Positions 32,355 through 40,988 of a DNA stretch of 64,000 nucleotides are shown piece after piece. How positions within the stretch are numbered: the first letter of the stretch is position 1; each line of letters opens with the position of its first letter. This stretch comes from UBA4615 sp046046245 (GTDB taxonomy: Bacteria; Pseudomonadota; Gammaproteobacteria; Burkholderiales; Burkholderiaceae_E): contig JBJOKE010000045.1 in NCBI GenBank assembly GCA_046046245.1, positions 1 through 64,000 on the forward strand, given 5' to 3'. The position numbers and the translations under genes were made by a program. The notes under the pieces were generated by a model. That model did not search any database. It was given only the letters and a program-made list of their open reading frames with translations, and was not told the DNA's origin.

Positions 32355-34421
32355 ATGATCCCTCTCGATCGGTCTGGTCCGGCTCGGCTGCTGAATCGCG
32401 AGCTCGGCATCCTGGCGTTCAACGAGCGCGTGCTCGCGCTCGCCGAGGATCCCGAGATCCCGCTGCTCGAGCGGCTGCGTTACCTCACGATCGTCAGCAG
32501 CAACATCGACGAGCTCTTCGAGGTCCGCGTCGCCGAGCTGAAGGAGCTGGTCCGCGCCGATGCCGCCGCAGTGCTCGACGACGCGCCGGTGGCCGAGACG
32601 CTCGCCGCGGTGTCCGAGCGTGCCGGCCGACTCGTCGCCCGGCAGTACGCGCTGCTGAACCGCACGCTCACCCCCGCGCTCGCCGCCGAGGGGATCGTGA
32701 TGCACCTGAGCTCGACCTGGACCGACGCGCAGCGCGCCTGGGCCGAGCGCGTCTTCGTCGCCGAGATCGAGCCGCTGCTCACCCCGATCGCGCTCGATCC
32801 GGCGCATCCGTTCCCGCGCATCCTCAACAAGTCGCTGAACTTCGTCATCGAGCTCGAGGGCACCGACGCGTTCGGCCGCAGGGCGGGCATCGCGATCGTT
32901 CAGGCGCCGCGAGCGCTGCCGCGGGTGCTGCCGGTGCCCTCGGAGGTTTCCGGCGTGCCGCACGGCGTGATGCTGCTCACCTCGGTCGTCGGCGGCTTCG
33001 TCGCGCGGCTGTTCCCCGGGCTGTCGGTCCGCTCGGTCAACCAGTTCCGGGTCACGCGCAACAGCGAGCTCTTCGTCGACGAGGAGGAGATCACCGATCT
33101 GCGCCAGGCGCTGCACAGCGAGCTGGTCCAGCGGCACTACGGCGACGAGGTGCGTCTCGAGGTGTCGGCCGCGATGCACGACACGGTGCTGCAGCGGCTG
33201 ATGACCGAGTTCGATCTCGGCGCGGCCGACTGCTACCGGGTCGACGGTCCGGTGAACCTCGTCCGGCTCCAGCAGGTGATCGACGTGGTCGACCGCCCGG
33301 ACCTGAAGTTCCCGTCCTTCGAGCCCGGGCTGCCCGCGGCGTTCGCGAACCGCGACCTGTTCGCCGCGATCCGCCGCCAGGACGTGCTGCTGCACCATCC
33401 GTACGAGTCCTTCGCGCCGGTGATGGACTTCCTGCGCAGCGCCGCCGCGGACCCGCGGGTCGTCGCGATCAAGCAGACGATCTACCGGACCGGCGCCGAT
33501 TCCGCGCTGATGGAGTCCCTGGTGGCGGCGGCCCGCGCCGGCAAGGAGGTGACCGTCGTCGTCGAGCTGATGGCGCGCTTCGACGAGGAGGCGAACATCA
33601 ACTGGGCGCGGCGGCTCGAGGAGGTCGGCGCGCACGTGGTCTACGGCGTGGTTGGCCACAAGACCCACGCGAAGCTCACGCTGCTGCTGCGCCGCGAGGA
33701 GGGCGGGCTGCGCCGCTACGCGCATCTCGGCACCGGCAACTACCACCCGCGGACCGCGCGGCTGTACGAGGACTTCGGCCTGTTCACCGCCGACGAGGAG
33801 ATCTGCGCCGACGTCCACGAGGTGTTCCGCCGGCTCACGGGCACCGGGCGGGCGGTCGAGCTGCGCTGCCTGCTGCAGGCCCCGTTCACGCTCGCGGCGC
33901 ACGTGCTCGCCGCGATCCGCCGCGAGGCCGAGGCGGCGCGCGCCGGCCGCCGCGCCTACATCGCGGCCAAGGTCAACGCGCTGCTCGAGCCGAACGTGAT
34001 CGACGCGCTCTACGACGCGAGCCGCGCCGGCGTGCGCATCGACCTGATCGTGCGCGGCGTCTGCGCGCTCCGGCCGGGCGTCCCCGGGCTGTCGGAGACG
34101 ATCCGCGTGCGCTCGGTGATCGGCCGCTTCCTGGAGCACAGCCGGATCTACCACTTCCACGCCGACGGCGCCGACGAGGTCTGGCTCGCGTCGGCCGACT
34201 GGATGGGGCGCAACTTCTACCGTCGCGTCGAGGTCGCCTTCCCGGTCCGAGACCGCCGCCTGAAGGCGCGGGTGCTGGCCGAGGGACTGGCCATCCACCT
34301 GCGCGACAACGCGTCGGCATGGACGATGGACGCCGACGGCGCCTACGAGCGGCGGCGTCCGCGCGGCGCGCGGCGCCTGGTGTCGCAGCTGGCGCTGCTG
34401 CAGAAGCTGGCGGCGCGCTGA
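32355..34421 (+). CDS. ppk1: Polyphosphate kinase 1
   Basis: This 688-residue enzyme reversibly polymerises the gamma-phosphate of ATP into polyphosphate. The N domain opens with LLNRELGILAFNERVLALAED, the head domain holds AHPFPRILNKSLN, and the two phospholipase-D-like C domains include the autophosphorylated-His motif RYAHLGTGNYHPRTARLYEDFGL. VVGHKTHAKL and YNHFHADG-like IYHFHADGADEV complete the second active-site half. Length is typical of PPK1. The start ATG lies only 8 nt after a possible -10 within a Pho-box promoter, so the mRNA may be leaderless. It is convergent with the fasciclin lipoprotein gene. Confidence 0.97.
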   Translation: MIPLDRSGPARLLNRELGILAFNERVLALAEDPEIPLLERLRYLTIVSSNIDELFEVRVAELKELVRADAAAVLDDAPVAETLAAVSERAGRLVARQYALLNRTLTPALAAEGIVMHLSSTWTDAQRAWAERVFVAEIEPLLTPIALDPAHPFPRILNKSLNFVIELEGTDAFGRRAGIAIVQAPRALPRVLPVPSEVSGVPHGVMLLTSVVGGFVARLFPGLSVRSVNQFRVTRNSELFVDEEEITDLRQALHSELVQRHYGDEVRLEVSAAMHDTVLQRLMTEFDLGAADCYRVDGPVNLVRLQQVIDVVDRPDLKFPSFEPGLPAAFANRDLFAAIRRQDVLLHHPYESFAPVMDFLRSAAADPRVVAIKQTIYRTGADSALMESLVAAARAGKEVTVVVELMARFDEEANINWARRLEEVGAHVVYGVVGHKTHAKLTLLLRREEGGLRRYAHLGTGNYHPRTARLYEDFGLFTADEEICADVHEVFRRLTGTGRAVELRCLLQAPFTLAAHVLAAIRREAEAARAGRRAYIAAKVNALLEPNVIDALYDASRAGVRIDLIVRGVCALRPGVPGLSETIRVRSVIGRFLEHSRIYHFHADGADEVWLASADWMGRNFYRRVEVAFPVRDRRLKARVLAEGLAIHLRDNASAWTMDADGAYERRRPRGARRLVSQLALLQKLAAR

Positions 34422-34451
34422 CGGAGTCGGCGCGCCGCGCAGGTCGCTAAC

Positions 34452-34496
34452 CGGCGGGCGGGGCCCGCCGCGGGCCGCGATCGGAGTCGCGGCCCG
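34452..34496. terminator. Double hairpin between convergent ppk1 and the fasciclin gene
   Basis: Two hairpins lie back to back in the 84-bp convergent gap. CGGCGGGC/GCCCGCCG (34452-34470) has a 3-nt loop. CGGGCCGCGA/TCGCGGCCCG (34471-34496) has a 6-nt loop. Neither has a U-tract; they probably act on both strands. Confidence 0.55.
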
Positions 34497-34505
34497 GCCC
34501 GGCGC

Positions 34506-36125
34506 TCAGTGCGCGGGCGGCGGCAGGATCACGCGGTCGATCGCGTGGATCACGCCATTGGTCGTGAACACGTCGGTGGCCACGATGTTCGCGATGCGCC
34601 CGCGCGAGTCGGTGATCGCCAGGCCGCCGTTCGCCGCGGTCACGACGAAGGTGGCGTTGCCCGCGAGCAGCGGGTCGATCGGCGCGCCGAGCGGCACCTC
34701 GGCACGCAGCACGCGCGCCCCGAGCACGTGGTACTGGAGCACGGCCCGCACGAGTGCGCGGTTCGCCGGGACCAGGAGCGCGGCCGCGGTGGCCTTCGGA
34801 TCGTGGGTCAGCTCGCGGGCGAGCGCGTCGAAGGCCGCGTCGGTGGGCGCGAACACGGTGAACGCGCCGGGACCCGAGAGCGCGTTCACCAGGTCGTTGT
34901 CGACCGAGGCGAAGGACAGTGCCGCGACCAGGCTGGAGAAGCCCGGCGTCGACGCCGCGACCTGCGTGATCGAGCGGTCCGCCGGCAGGATCACACGGTC
35001 GATCAGGTGGACCACGCCGTTGGTGGCATCGATGTCGGTGGCGACGATGCCTGCGCGCCGGCCCCGGCCGTCGACGATCTCCGGACGGGCACCGCCGAGC
35101 TCGACCTTGAAGAAGGTGTTGCTGCCCAGCGCGGGCGTGACCGCGCGACCCGATTGCAACTGCGCGGCGAACACCTCGGAGGCGAGCACGTGGTAGCGCA
35201 GCACGTCGCGGACCAGCGCCTTGTTGGCCGGTACCAGCAGCGCCGCGGCGGTCGCGTCGGGATTGCCCGTGAGCTCCCTGGCGAGGGCGTCGAACGCGGC
35301 GTTGGTCGGGGCGAACACGGTGAACGTGCCGGCCGCCGACAGCAGCGAGACGAGGTCGCCGTCGTTCGACGCGAAGCCCAGCGCGGCCACCAGGCTGGTC
35401 AGGTTCTCGTTGCCGGAGGCGATCTCCACGATCGTGCGGTCCGCCGCGGGCGCGGACGGCAGGATCACCTTGTCGATCACGTGGATCACGCCGTTGGTCG
35501 CGGTGACGTCGGTCGTCACGATCCGCGAGGTGCGGAACCGGGCGTCCGTGATCACCAGCGCGTCGCCGGCGGCGTCGATGCGGAACGTGTCCGCGCCGGC
35601 GAGGGTCGGATCGATCGGCGTGCCCAGCGGCACGTCCGCCCGGCGAACGGTCGCGCCGAGCACGTGATACTGCAGGACGGCCCGGACCAGTGCCTTGTTG
35701 GCGGGCACCAGCAGGTCGGCGGCGGTCGCCGTGGGCGTGCGGGTCAGCTCGCGCGCGAGCGCATCGAAGGCGGCGTTGGTCGGGGCGAACACGGTGAAGC
35801 TGCCCGCGCCCGACAGCGCCTTCACCAGGTCGCCGTCGTTCGAGGCGAAGCCCAGGGCAGCGACGAGGCTGGAGAACTGTGGCAGCGAGGCCGCGGTGTC
35901 GACCACGCTCTTGACGGAGGCCGCCGCGCCCGCGGGGGACGGCGCGGTCGCCGTCGGCGCGGGGGACGGGGCGGCGGCGGTCGATGCCACCGTCTGGGTC
36001 GTGCCGAGGACCGCTGTGGCGGGGCTGGCCGGAGCGTCGCCGCCGCCGCCGCCGCAGGCGGCGAGAGCGGCAGCGATCGAGGCGAGCGCGAGCGCGCGGG
36101 CCCCGTGGATCAGGGATCGGGACAT
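34506..36125 (-). CDS. Lipoprotein with three fasciclin (FAS1) domains
   Basis: This 539-residue surface lipoprotein has lipobox LAAC (Cys24), a Gly run and an Ala/Pro/Thr linker to about residue 70. Three tandem FAS1 domains lie at about 72-223, 231-381 and 385-535. Each repeats the same landmarks: SSLVAALGFASNDGDLV, FTVFAPTNAAFDALARELT, LVPANKALVR, YHVLGA and NGVIHxIDxVILP. Domains 1 and 3 are most alike; domain 2 is the most divergent around its SEVFAAQL segment. FAS1 domains mediate adhesion in envelopes and biofilms. The start is the ATG at 36125, with GAGGA 8 nt upstream; a longer in-frame start at 36170 lacks this. The promoter region is rich in GACC/GGTC repeats. Confidence 0.92.
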   Translation of the reverse strand: MSRSLIHGARALALASIAAALAACGGGGGDAPASPATAVLGTTQTVASTAAAPSPAPTATAPSPAGAAASVKSVVDTAASLPQFSSLVAALGFASNDGDLVKALSGAGSFTVFAPTNAAFDALARELTRTPTATAADLLVPANKALVRAVLQYHVLGATVRRADVPLGTPIDPTLAGADTFRIDAAGDALVITDARFRTSRIVTTDVTATNGVIHVIDKVILPSAPAADRTIVEIASGNENLTSLVAALGFASNDGDLVSLLSAAGTFTVFAPTNAAFDALARELTGNPDATAAALLVPANKALVRDVLRYHVLASEVFAAQLQSGRAVTPALGSNTFFKVELGGARPEIVDGRGRRAGIVATDIDATNGVVHLIDRVILPADRSITQVAASTPGFSSLVAALSFASVDNDLVNALSGPGAFTVFAPTDAAFDALARELTHDPKATAAALLVPANRALVRAVLQYHVLGARVLRAEVPLGAPIDPLLAGNATFVVTAANGGLAITDSRGRIANIVATDVFTTNGVIHAIDRVILPPPAH

Positions 36126-36169
36126 GATGTGTTTCCTCGCAGGTTGTGACCGGTCGGTCGTGAAATGCA

Positions 36170-36185
36170 CCGATAGGTCATGTCG
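36170..36185. promoter_or_regulatory. GGTC-type repeat, copy 1, upstream of the fasciclin gene
   Basis: CCGATAGGTCATGTCG matches the copy at 36219-36234 (CCGATGGGTCATTTCG) at 14 of 16 positions. A GACCGGTCGGTC element at 36148-36159 and TCGGTCACG at 36204-36212 lie alongside. Confidence 0.4.
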
Positions 36186-36213
36186 CGATCGAAAGTCTTA
36201 CAATCGGTCACGT

Positions 36214-36231
36214 AATGACCGATGGGTCATT
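36214..36231. promoter_or_regulatory. 18-bp perfect inverted repeat, candidate operator
   Basis: AATGACC-GATG-GGTCATT is a 7-4-7 perfect dyad located 89 bp upstream of the fasciclin start and about 80 bp upstream of the TAGAAT box of the opposite gene. Size and symmetry fit a TetR- or MarR-sized operator; the regulator is unknown. Confidence 0.5.
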
Positions 36232-36312
36232 TCGACGTCTCGCGCGGGTCCGGGCGACGCCGCCCCGGTCCGATTCCCCCCGCCGCCCGCGGGTCCGCAC
36301 CGGCGCCTTCGC

Positions 36313-36318
36313 TAGAAT
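36313..36318 (+). promoter_or_regulatory. -10 hexamer TAGAAT before the mini-ORF/DUF2817 unit
   Basis: TAGAAT lies 23 nt before the ATG of an 18-codon ORF that has a strong GGGAGGGG ribosome-binding site. No clear -35 is seen. Confidence 0.4.
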
Positions 36319-36341
36319 CGTCCGACCCAGGGAGGGGACCC

Positions 36342-36398
36342 ATGTTCGACGAACCCGATCGGACGCCGGCCCGCCGCCGCGCGCCCGCGGCGAGATGA
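36342..36398 (+). CDS. 18-codon mini-ORF translationally coupled to the DUF2817 gene
   Basis: ATG at 36342 follows an excellent ribosome-binding site (GGGAGGGG, 6 nt spacer) and encodes an 18-residue, Arg/Pro-rich peptide starting MFDEPDRTPARR. Its stop overlaps the ATG of the next gene as ATGA. The downstream ATG has only a weak ribosome-binding site of its own, so this short ORF may serve to deliver ribosomes to it. It could also be fortuitous. Confidence 0.4.
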   Translation: MFDEPDRTPARRRAPAAR

Positions 36399-37489
36399 CC
36401 GCCGTCTTCGATCCGCGCGCGTTCTCGTGCGACTGGGCCGAGGCCCGCGCCAAGTTCGTCGACGCCGCGCGCCGGGCCGGCGCGGTGCACCGCGCGTGGC
36501 CCCATCCGCTCGCCGGACCGGCCGGCGAGGCCCTGTCCGTCGACACCGCGTGGCTCGGCCCGCGCGACGCGGACCGCGTGCTGGTCGTGATCTCGGGCAC
36601 GCACGGCGTCGAGGGCTTCTGCGGCTCGGGACCGCAGGTCGGCCTTCTGCGCGGCGACTCGGGCCTCGCGCTGCCCGCGCGCACCGCCGCTCTGCTGATC
36701 CACGGCATCAACCCGCACGGCTGGGCCTGGCTGCGCCGCGTGACCGAGGAGAACGTCGACCTGAACCGCAACTGGGTCGACTTCTCGCGACCCGTGCCGG
36801 AGAACCCCGGCTACGCGGCGCTGCACCCTCATCTCGCGCCCGCCTCGCTCGAGCCCGATGCGCTTGCCGCGGCCGACGCCGCGCAGGCCGCCTACGCGGC
36901 CGAGCACGGGGCGCATGCGGCGCGGGTCGCCGCCTCGAGCGGCCAGTACACCCACCCGGACGGCGTCTTCTACGGCGGCAGCGGCCCCACCTGGGCGCGC
37001 CGCACCAGCGAGGCGATCCTCGCCGAATGCGTCGGACGTGCCCGCACGGTCGCGATCGTCGACATGCACACCGGCCTCGGGCCCTACGGCTACGGCGAGC
37101 CGATCTGCAACCATGCGCCCGGTTCCGACCGCGTGGAGCGGGCGCGCGCCTGGTGGGGCGACTCGGTGACCGAGCCGCTGCTCGGCACCTCGTCGTCGCA
37201 GGAGAAGTGGGGACTGTCCGAGTTCGGCTACGAGCGCGCGCTCGCGCACGCCGACATCGCGTTCGTCGCGCTCGAGTTCGGCACCTACCCCGAGGCACAG
37301 GGCCGCCGCGTGCTGCGCGACGACCACTGGCTGCACGCGCACGGCGACCCGCGAGGCGCCGCCGCCGCCGCGATCAAGACCGCGATCCGCGACCATTTCT
37401 ACCCGCCGCACGACGACTGGAAGGAGATGGTGCTGTTCCGGTCCTGGCAGGTCTGGCGGCAGGGACTCGCCGGCCTCGCCGCGAGCTGA
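36395..37489 (+). CDS. DUF2817 family (M14-like zinc carboxypeptidase fold) protein
   Basis: This 364-residue cytoplasmic protein belongs to the DUF2817 family, related to M14 carboxypeptidases and succinylglutamate desuccinylase-type amidohydrolases. The zinc motif HxxE is SGTHGVEGFCGSG (H70, E73), the third ligand is probably H225 in VDMHTGLGPYG, and substrate-carboxylate residues lie in DLNRNW (N124-R125). A late Glu in VALEFGTYPE could be the general base. The exact substrate is unknown; release of an amino-acid-like group from an amide is plausible. It starts at 36395, coupled to the 18-codon ORF, and is followed 55 bp later by a ThDP enzyme. Confidence 0.85.
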   Translation: MTAVFDPRAFSCDWAEARAKFVDAARRAGAVHRAWPHPLAGPAGEALSVDTAWLGPRDADRVLVVISGTHGVEGFCGSGPQVGLLRGDSGLALPARTAALLIHGINPHGWAWLRRVTEENVDLNRNWVDFSRPVPENPGYAALHPHLAPASLEPDALAAADAAQAAYAAEHGAHAARVAASSGQYTHPDGVFYGGSGPTWARRTSEAILAECVGRARTVAIVDMHTGLGPYGYGEPICNHAPGSDRVERARAWWGDSVTEPLLGTSSSQEKWGLSEFGYERALAHADIAFVALEFGTYPEAQGRRVLRDDHWLHAHGDPRGAAAAAIKTAIRDHFYPPHDDWKEMVLFRSWQVWRQGLAGLAAS

Positions 37490-37544
37490 TCCGCCGGGCC
37501 GTCGCCCGCTCCCCGATCCCGATCCCCCGAAGGACACCCCCCGC

Positions 37545-39104
37545 ATGAACGGCGCAGAACACCTGGTCAGAACGCTGCTCGACGAGGACGTCGACGTCTG
37601 CTTCACCAATCCCGGCACCTCCGAGATGCACTTCGTCGCCGCGCTCGACCGGATCCCCGGCATGCGCTGCGTGCTCGGCCTGTTCGAGGGCGTGGTCACC
37701 GGCGCGGCCGACGGCTACTGGCGGATGGCGCGCCGGCCGGCCTCCACGCTGCTGCACCTCGGGCCGGGCCTGGCCAACGGCCTCGCCAACCTGCACAACG
37801 CGCGAAAGGCGCGCTCGGGCGTGCTCAACATCGTCGGCGAGCATGCGATCCCGCACGTGGCGCTCGACGCGCCGCTGACCTCCGACATCGAGGGCATCGC
37901 GCGGCCGATGTCTCACTGGGTGCACACCATCGGCTCGCCGGTGGGCGTCGAGGCCGCGACCCGGGCGGCGGTGCAGGCGGCCACCACGCCGCCCGGCCGG
38001 ATCGCCACGCTGGTGCTGCCCGCCGACTGCGCGTGGGGCGAGGTGCCCGGCGCCGATGCGCTGCGCGGCCCGCGGATCGAGCGGCTCGCGCCGCGCGCCC
38101 CCGATCCGGTGCTCGTCGAGGCGGCGGCCGCGGTGCTGCGCTCGGGCGAGCGCGGCGCGCTGCTGCTCGGCGCCGACGCCTGCCACGAGGAGGCGCTCGA
38201 GATGGCCGGCCGCATCGCCGCGGCCACCGGCTGCGCGCTGCTCACCGAGTTCGGCGTCGCGCGGGTCGCGCGCGGCGCGGGCCGCGTCGCCGCGCAGCGC
38301 GTGCCCTACGTGGTCGAGGCCGCGCAGGCCGCGCTCGCGCCCTACCGCAACCTGGTGCTCGTCGGCGCGCCCGAGCCGGTGTCGTTCTTCGCGTACCCGG
38401 GCAAGCGCGGCCGGCAGGCTGCGCCCGGCACCCGGATCCTGTCGCTCGCCGACGCCTCGCACGACCTGCCCGCGGTGCTCGCGCTGCTCGCCGACGCGAC
38501 CGGTGCGCTCGGCGCGAAGCCGGCGCACGTCGCCCCGCGAGACGCGCTGGCCGTGCCCGAGGGGCCGATGAGCGTCGAGGGCATCGGCCGCGTGGTCGCC
38601 GCGCTGATCCCGGAGAACGCGATCGTGGTCGACGAGTCGGTCTCCTCCGGCCGCGCCTTCGGCGCGCCCACCGCGCACGCCGCGCCGCACGACTGGCTGA
38701 CCGGCACCGGCGGCTCGATCGGCTTCGGCATGCCCACCGCGATCGGCGCCGCGATCGCCGCGCCCGACCGCAAGGTGCTCTGCCTCGAGGGCGACGGCAG
38801 CGCGATGTACACCGTGCAGTCCCTGTGGACGATGGCCCGCGAGGGTCTCGACGTGACCGTGCTGGTCTTCGCGAACCGCGCCTACCGGATCCTGCAGGGC
38901 GAATACGCGGGGGTGGGGGCGGGCACGCCGGGTCCCCGCGCGACCGACATGCTGAGCCTGGACCGGCCGACGATCGACTGGGTGGGCCTGGCGCGCTCGA
39001 TGGGCGTCGAGGCGGGTCGGGCGACCGATCTCGGCGAGCTCGCCCGCGAGCTGCGCCGCGGCCTCGCATCGACGGGACCGTACCTGGTCGAGGCGGTGCT
39101 CTGA
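37545..39104 (+). CDS. ThDP-dependent enzyme, acetolactate synthase/benzoylformate decarboxylase-like
   Basis: This 519-residue thiamine-diphosphate enzyme has a full PYR, central and PP domain. The PYR domain has CFTNPGTSEMHFVAAL and the activating Glu48 (LGLFEGVVTGAADGY). The PP domain has the cofactor motif LEGDGSAMYTVQSLWTMAREGLDVTVLVFANRAY. The order and short length fit the group annotated as acetolactate-synthase large-subunit-like or benzoylformate-decarboxylase-like. There is no partner small subunit, so anabolic acetolactate synthesis is unlikely. It probably decarboxylates or ligates a 2-keto acid. It is preceded by the DUF2817 gene and convergent with an amidohydrolase gene. Confidence 0.87.
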   Translation: MNGAEHLVRTLLDEDVDVCFTNPGTSEMHFVAALDRIPGMRCVLGLFEGVVTGAADGYWRMARRPASTLLHLGPGLANGLANLHNARKARSGVLNIVGEHAIPHVALDAPLTSDIEGIARPMSHWVHTIGSPVGVEAATRAAVQAATTPPGRIATLVLPADCAWGEVPGADALRGPRIERLAPRAPDPVLVEAAAAVLRSGERGALLLGADACHEEALEMAGRIAAATGCALLTEFGVARVARGAGRVAAQRVPYVVEAAQAALAPYRNLVLVGAPEPVSFFAYPGKRGRQAAPGTRILSLADASHDLPAVLALLADATGALGAKPAHVAPRDALAVPEGPMSVEGIGRVVAALIPENAIVVDESVSSGRAFGAPTAHAAPHDWLTGTGGSIGFGMPTAIGAAIAAPDRKVLCLEGDGSAMYTVQSLWTMAREGLDVTVLVFANRAYRILQGEYAGVGAGTPGPRATDMLSLDRPTIDWVGLARSMGVEAGRATDLGELARELRRGLASTGPYLVEAVL

Positions 39105-39108
39105 CCGC

Positions 39109-39140
39109 GTCGGGCCGGGCGCCAGGCGGGCCCGGCCGAC
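39109..39140. terminator. Hairpin between convergent ThDP enzyme and amidohydrolase genes
   Basis: GTCGG-(G)-CCGGGC pairs with GCCCGG-CCGAC (39109-39120 with 39130-39140): 11 bp with one bulged G and a 9-nt loop. It begins 5 nt after the ThDP enzyme stop codon. Confidence 0.5.
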
Positions 39141-39204
39141 CGCGGCGCCGCGTCGCGCGGGTCGTTCGTCCCGGGGCGTGCTCGGCCCCCGGGCCCTCGT
39201 GGCG

Positions 39205-40845
39205 TCAGGCCTCTGCCGCGGGGAACACCCGGCCGCCCTGCACCGTCCCCCAGACGCGCACGTGCTTCAGCCGCTCCGGCGCGACCGCGAGCGGATCGTC
39301 CTCGAGCACGGCGAAGTCGGCGCGCTTGCCGCACTCGATCGAGCCCAGCTCGCCGTCGAGCTTCAGCGTGTAGGCCGCGCCCAGCGTGATCGCGCGCAGC
39401 GCCGTCGCCACGTCCACGCGCTCGCCGTCGCCCAGCCGGCGACCGCTCGCGGTCAGGCGGTTCACCGCGCACCAGGCCACGTGCAGCGGACCCAGCGGCG
39501 TGACCGGCGCGTCGGAGTGGATCGTCCACGGCACGCCCAGCTCCTCGGCCGAACGGCACGGGTTCATCCGCTCGGCGCGCTCGGGGCCGACGGTCTGCGC
39601 GTAGTGCTGGTCGCCCCAGTAGAAGTGGTGGTTCGAGAAGAAGTTCGCGCACATCCCGAGCGTGGCCATCCGACGCAGCTGCGCACGATCGGCGAGCTGG
39701 CAGTGCTGCAGCGTGAAGCGGTGGTCGGCCAAGGGGTGACGGCGCAGCGCGGCCTCGGTGCGCTCGATCGCCACCTCGGTCGCCTGGTCGCCGTTGGTGT
39801 GGGTGTGCACCTGCAGCCCCTCGCGCAGCGCGCCCTCGTAGACCGCCTGCATCCATTCCGGCGCGAGGTACCACAGCCCCTGCGGCGAGCCGTCGTGATA
39901 GCCCGGCTCGCGCAGCCGCGCGGTGAAGCCCTGGATCGAACCGTCGGCCACGAGCTTGATCGCGCCCAGCCGCAGCCCGTCCGTGGAGCGCTCGCGCACG
40001 CGCGCGGCGAGCGCCACGAGCGCGTCCGCCGGGCGGCCGTTGCCGCGGATCGCAGGCACCAGGCGCAGCGGGAAGCCGGCCGAGCCGGTGACCCGCAGCA
40101 GGGTCTCGAGCGAGTCGTCCGTCATCGGGTTGACCAGGTCGGTCGACGTGGTGACGCCGGCCCGCACCGCGAGGCGCGCGTAGGCGCGCAGGCCACGCTC
40201 GTCGCCGGCGAAGGCCGCGCGGTCGATCCGCACCGCGGTCAGCGCGGGGGTGTAGGCGTCCGGACCGCGCAACTCGCCGGTGGGCAGCCCGTCGTCGCCG
40301 AGCGGCACGCCGGGGTGGTCGACGCCGGGCCGCAGCAGGCCGGCCACCTCGAGTGCGCGACTGTTCGCGTTGACGATGTGACCGCTCGCGTGGATGACCG
40401 CGACCGGGCGGCTGGTGCTGACCGCGTCGAGGTCGTGGCGGGAGAAGCGCACGCCATCGACGTGCAGCGGATCGAGCCCCCAGCCGAAAAGGGGCGCCTG
40501 CGGGTCGGCGAGCGCGGCCTCGGCCTCGCGCAGCCGTTCGATCACCGCCGCGCGGGTACGGACCGCGGGCCAGGTCCGTCCGTCGGGGTCGGTCCGGTCG
40601 AAGCCGCCGCAGTACGGATGGCGCCAGTAGACGCCCTCGGTCACGTGGCCGTGTCCCTCGATGAAGCCGGGCAGCAGCACCTTGTCCGCGAAGCGCTCGT
40701 CGAGCCGCGCGCCGGCGCCGACGCCGGTCTCGGCCGCGGTGCCCACCGCGACGATCCGGCCGCCGCGCACGGCGACGTGCGTGCCCTCGGGGCGCGACGG
40801 GTTCATGGTGACGATGCAGCGGGCGCGGTAGACGACGGTCTCCAT
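39205..40845 (-). CDS. Amidohydrolase family 3 (YtcJ-like) protein
   Basis: This 546-residue metal-dependent amidohydrolase of the YtcJ/NfdA type hydrolyses C-N bonds in amides such as formamides. The N-terminal beta-sandwich strand is CIVTMNPSRPEGTHVAVRGGRIVAVGT. The metal loop LLPGFIEGHGHVTEG shows HxH, VHTHTNGDQATEVAIERTEAAL gives another ligand, HCQLADRAQL follows, and the Asp ligand is in WTIHSDAPVTPLGP. The C-terminal end shows GELGSIECGKRADFAVLEDDP, typical of the family. No signal peptide. A GATAAT -10-like box lies at 40914-40919 on its strand. It is divergent from an ABC receptor gene. Confidence 0.92.
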   Translation of the reverse strand: METVVYRARCIVTMNPSRPEGTHVAVRGGRIVAVGTAAETGVGAGARLDERFADKVLLPGFIEGHGHVTEGVYWRHPYCGGFDRTDPDGRTWPAVRTRAAVIERLREAEAALADPQAPLFGWGLDPLHVDGVRFSRHDLDAVSTSRPVAVIHASGHIVNANSRALEVAGLLRPGVDHPGVPLGDDGLPTGELRGPDAYTPALTAVRIDRAAFAGDERGLRAYARLAVRAGVTTSTDLVNPMTDDSLETLLRVTGSAGFPLRLVPAIRGNGRPADALVALAARVRERSTDGLRLGAIKLVADGSIQGFTARLREPGYHDGSPQGLWYLAPEWMQAVYEGALREGLQVHTHTNGDQATEVAIERTEAALRRHPLADHRFTLQHCQLADRAQLRRMATLGMCANFFSNHHFYWGDQHYAQTVGPERAERMNPCRSAEELGVPWTIHSDAPVTPLGPLHVAWCAVNRLTASGRRLGDGERVDVATALRAITLGAAYTLKLDGELGSIECGKRADFAVLEDDPLAVAPERLKHVRVWGTVQGGRVFPAAEA

Positions 40846-40945
40846 GGCTCGGACTCCAGGTGGAAGAGCGCAAGCGTGGGCCGACCCGCGCCGGAGCGGA
40901 ATCCGGCGTTCCGATTATCGGATCGGATTCGTGAGCTTTCGGTGT

Positions 40946-40970
40946 GAAAAAGGGATATTTTTTTCCGAAG
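40946..40970 (+). promoter_or_regulatory. A/T-rich shared element, copy D
   Basis: GAAAAAGGGATAT followed by T7 and CCG. It is the weakest of four similar elements (40946, 46831, 53497, 59154) that include every T-run of five or more noticed in the window. It stands about 36 nt before the ABC receptor start. Confidence 0.45.
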
Positions 40971-40988
40971 GCCCGGCTTCCGCCGGGC
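40971..40988 (+). other. Hairpin in the leader before an ABC receptor gene
   Basis: GCCCGGC-TTCC-GCCGGGC is a 7-bp stem with a tetraloop, directly after the T-run and 5 nt before the GGAGGAAG ribosome-binding site. It could act as an mRNA-stability or translation element. Confidence 0.45.

Noticed and set aside
34506..36125. Regularly repeated DNA considered as a CRISPR or other array
   Set aside because: The period is about 450 bp and in frame; it is explained by three FAS1 protein domains.
37545..39104. Call as anabolic acetolactate synthase (IlvB)
   Set aside because: No small subunit gene is adjacent, the protein is shorter than IlvB, and the context is catabolic.
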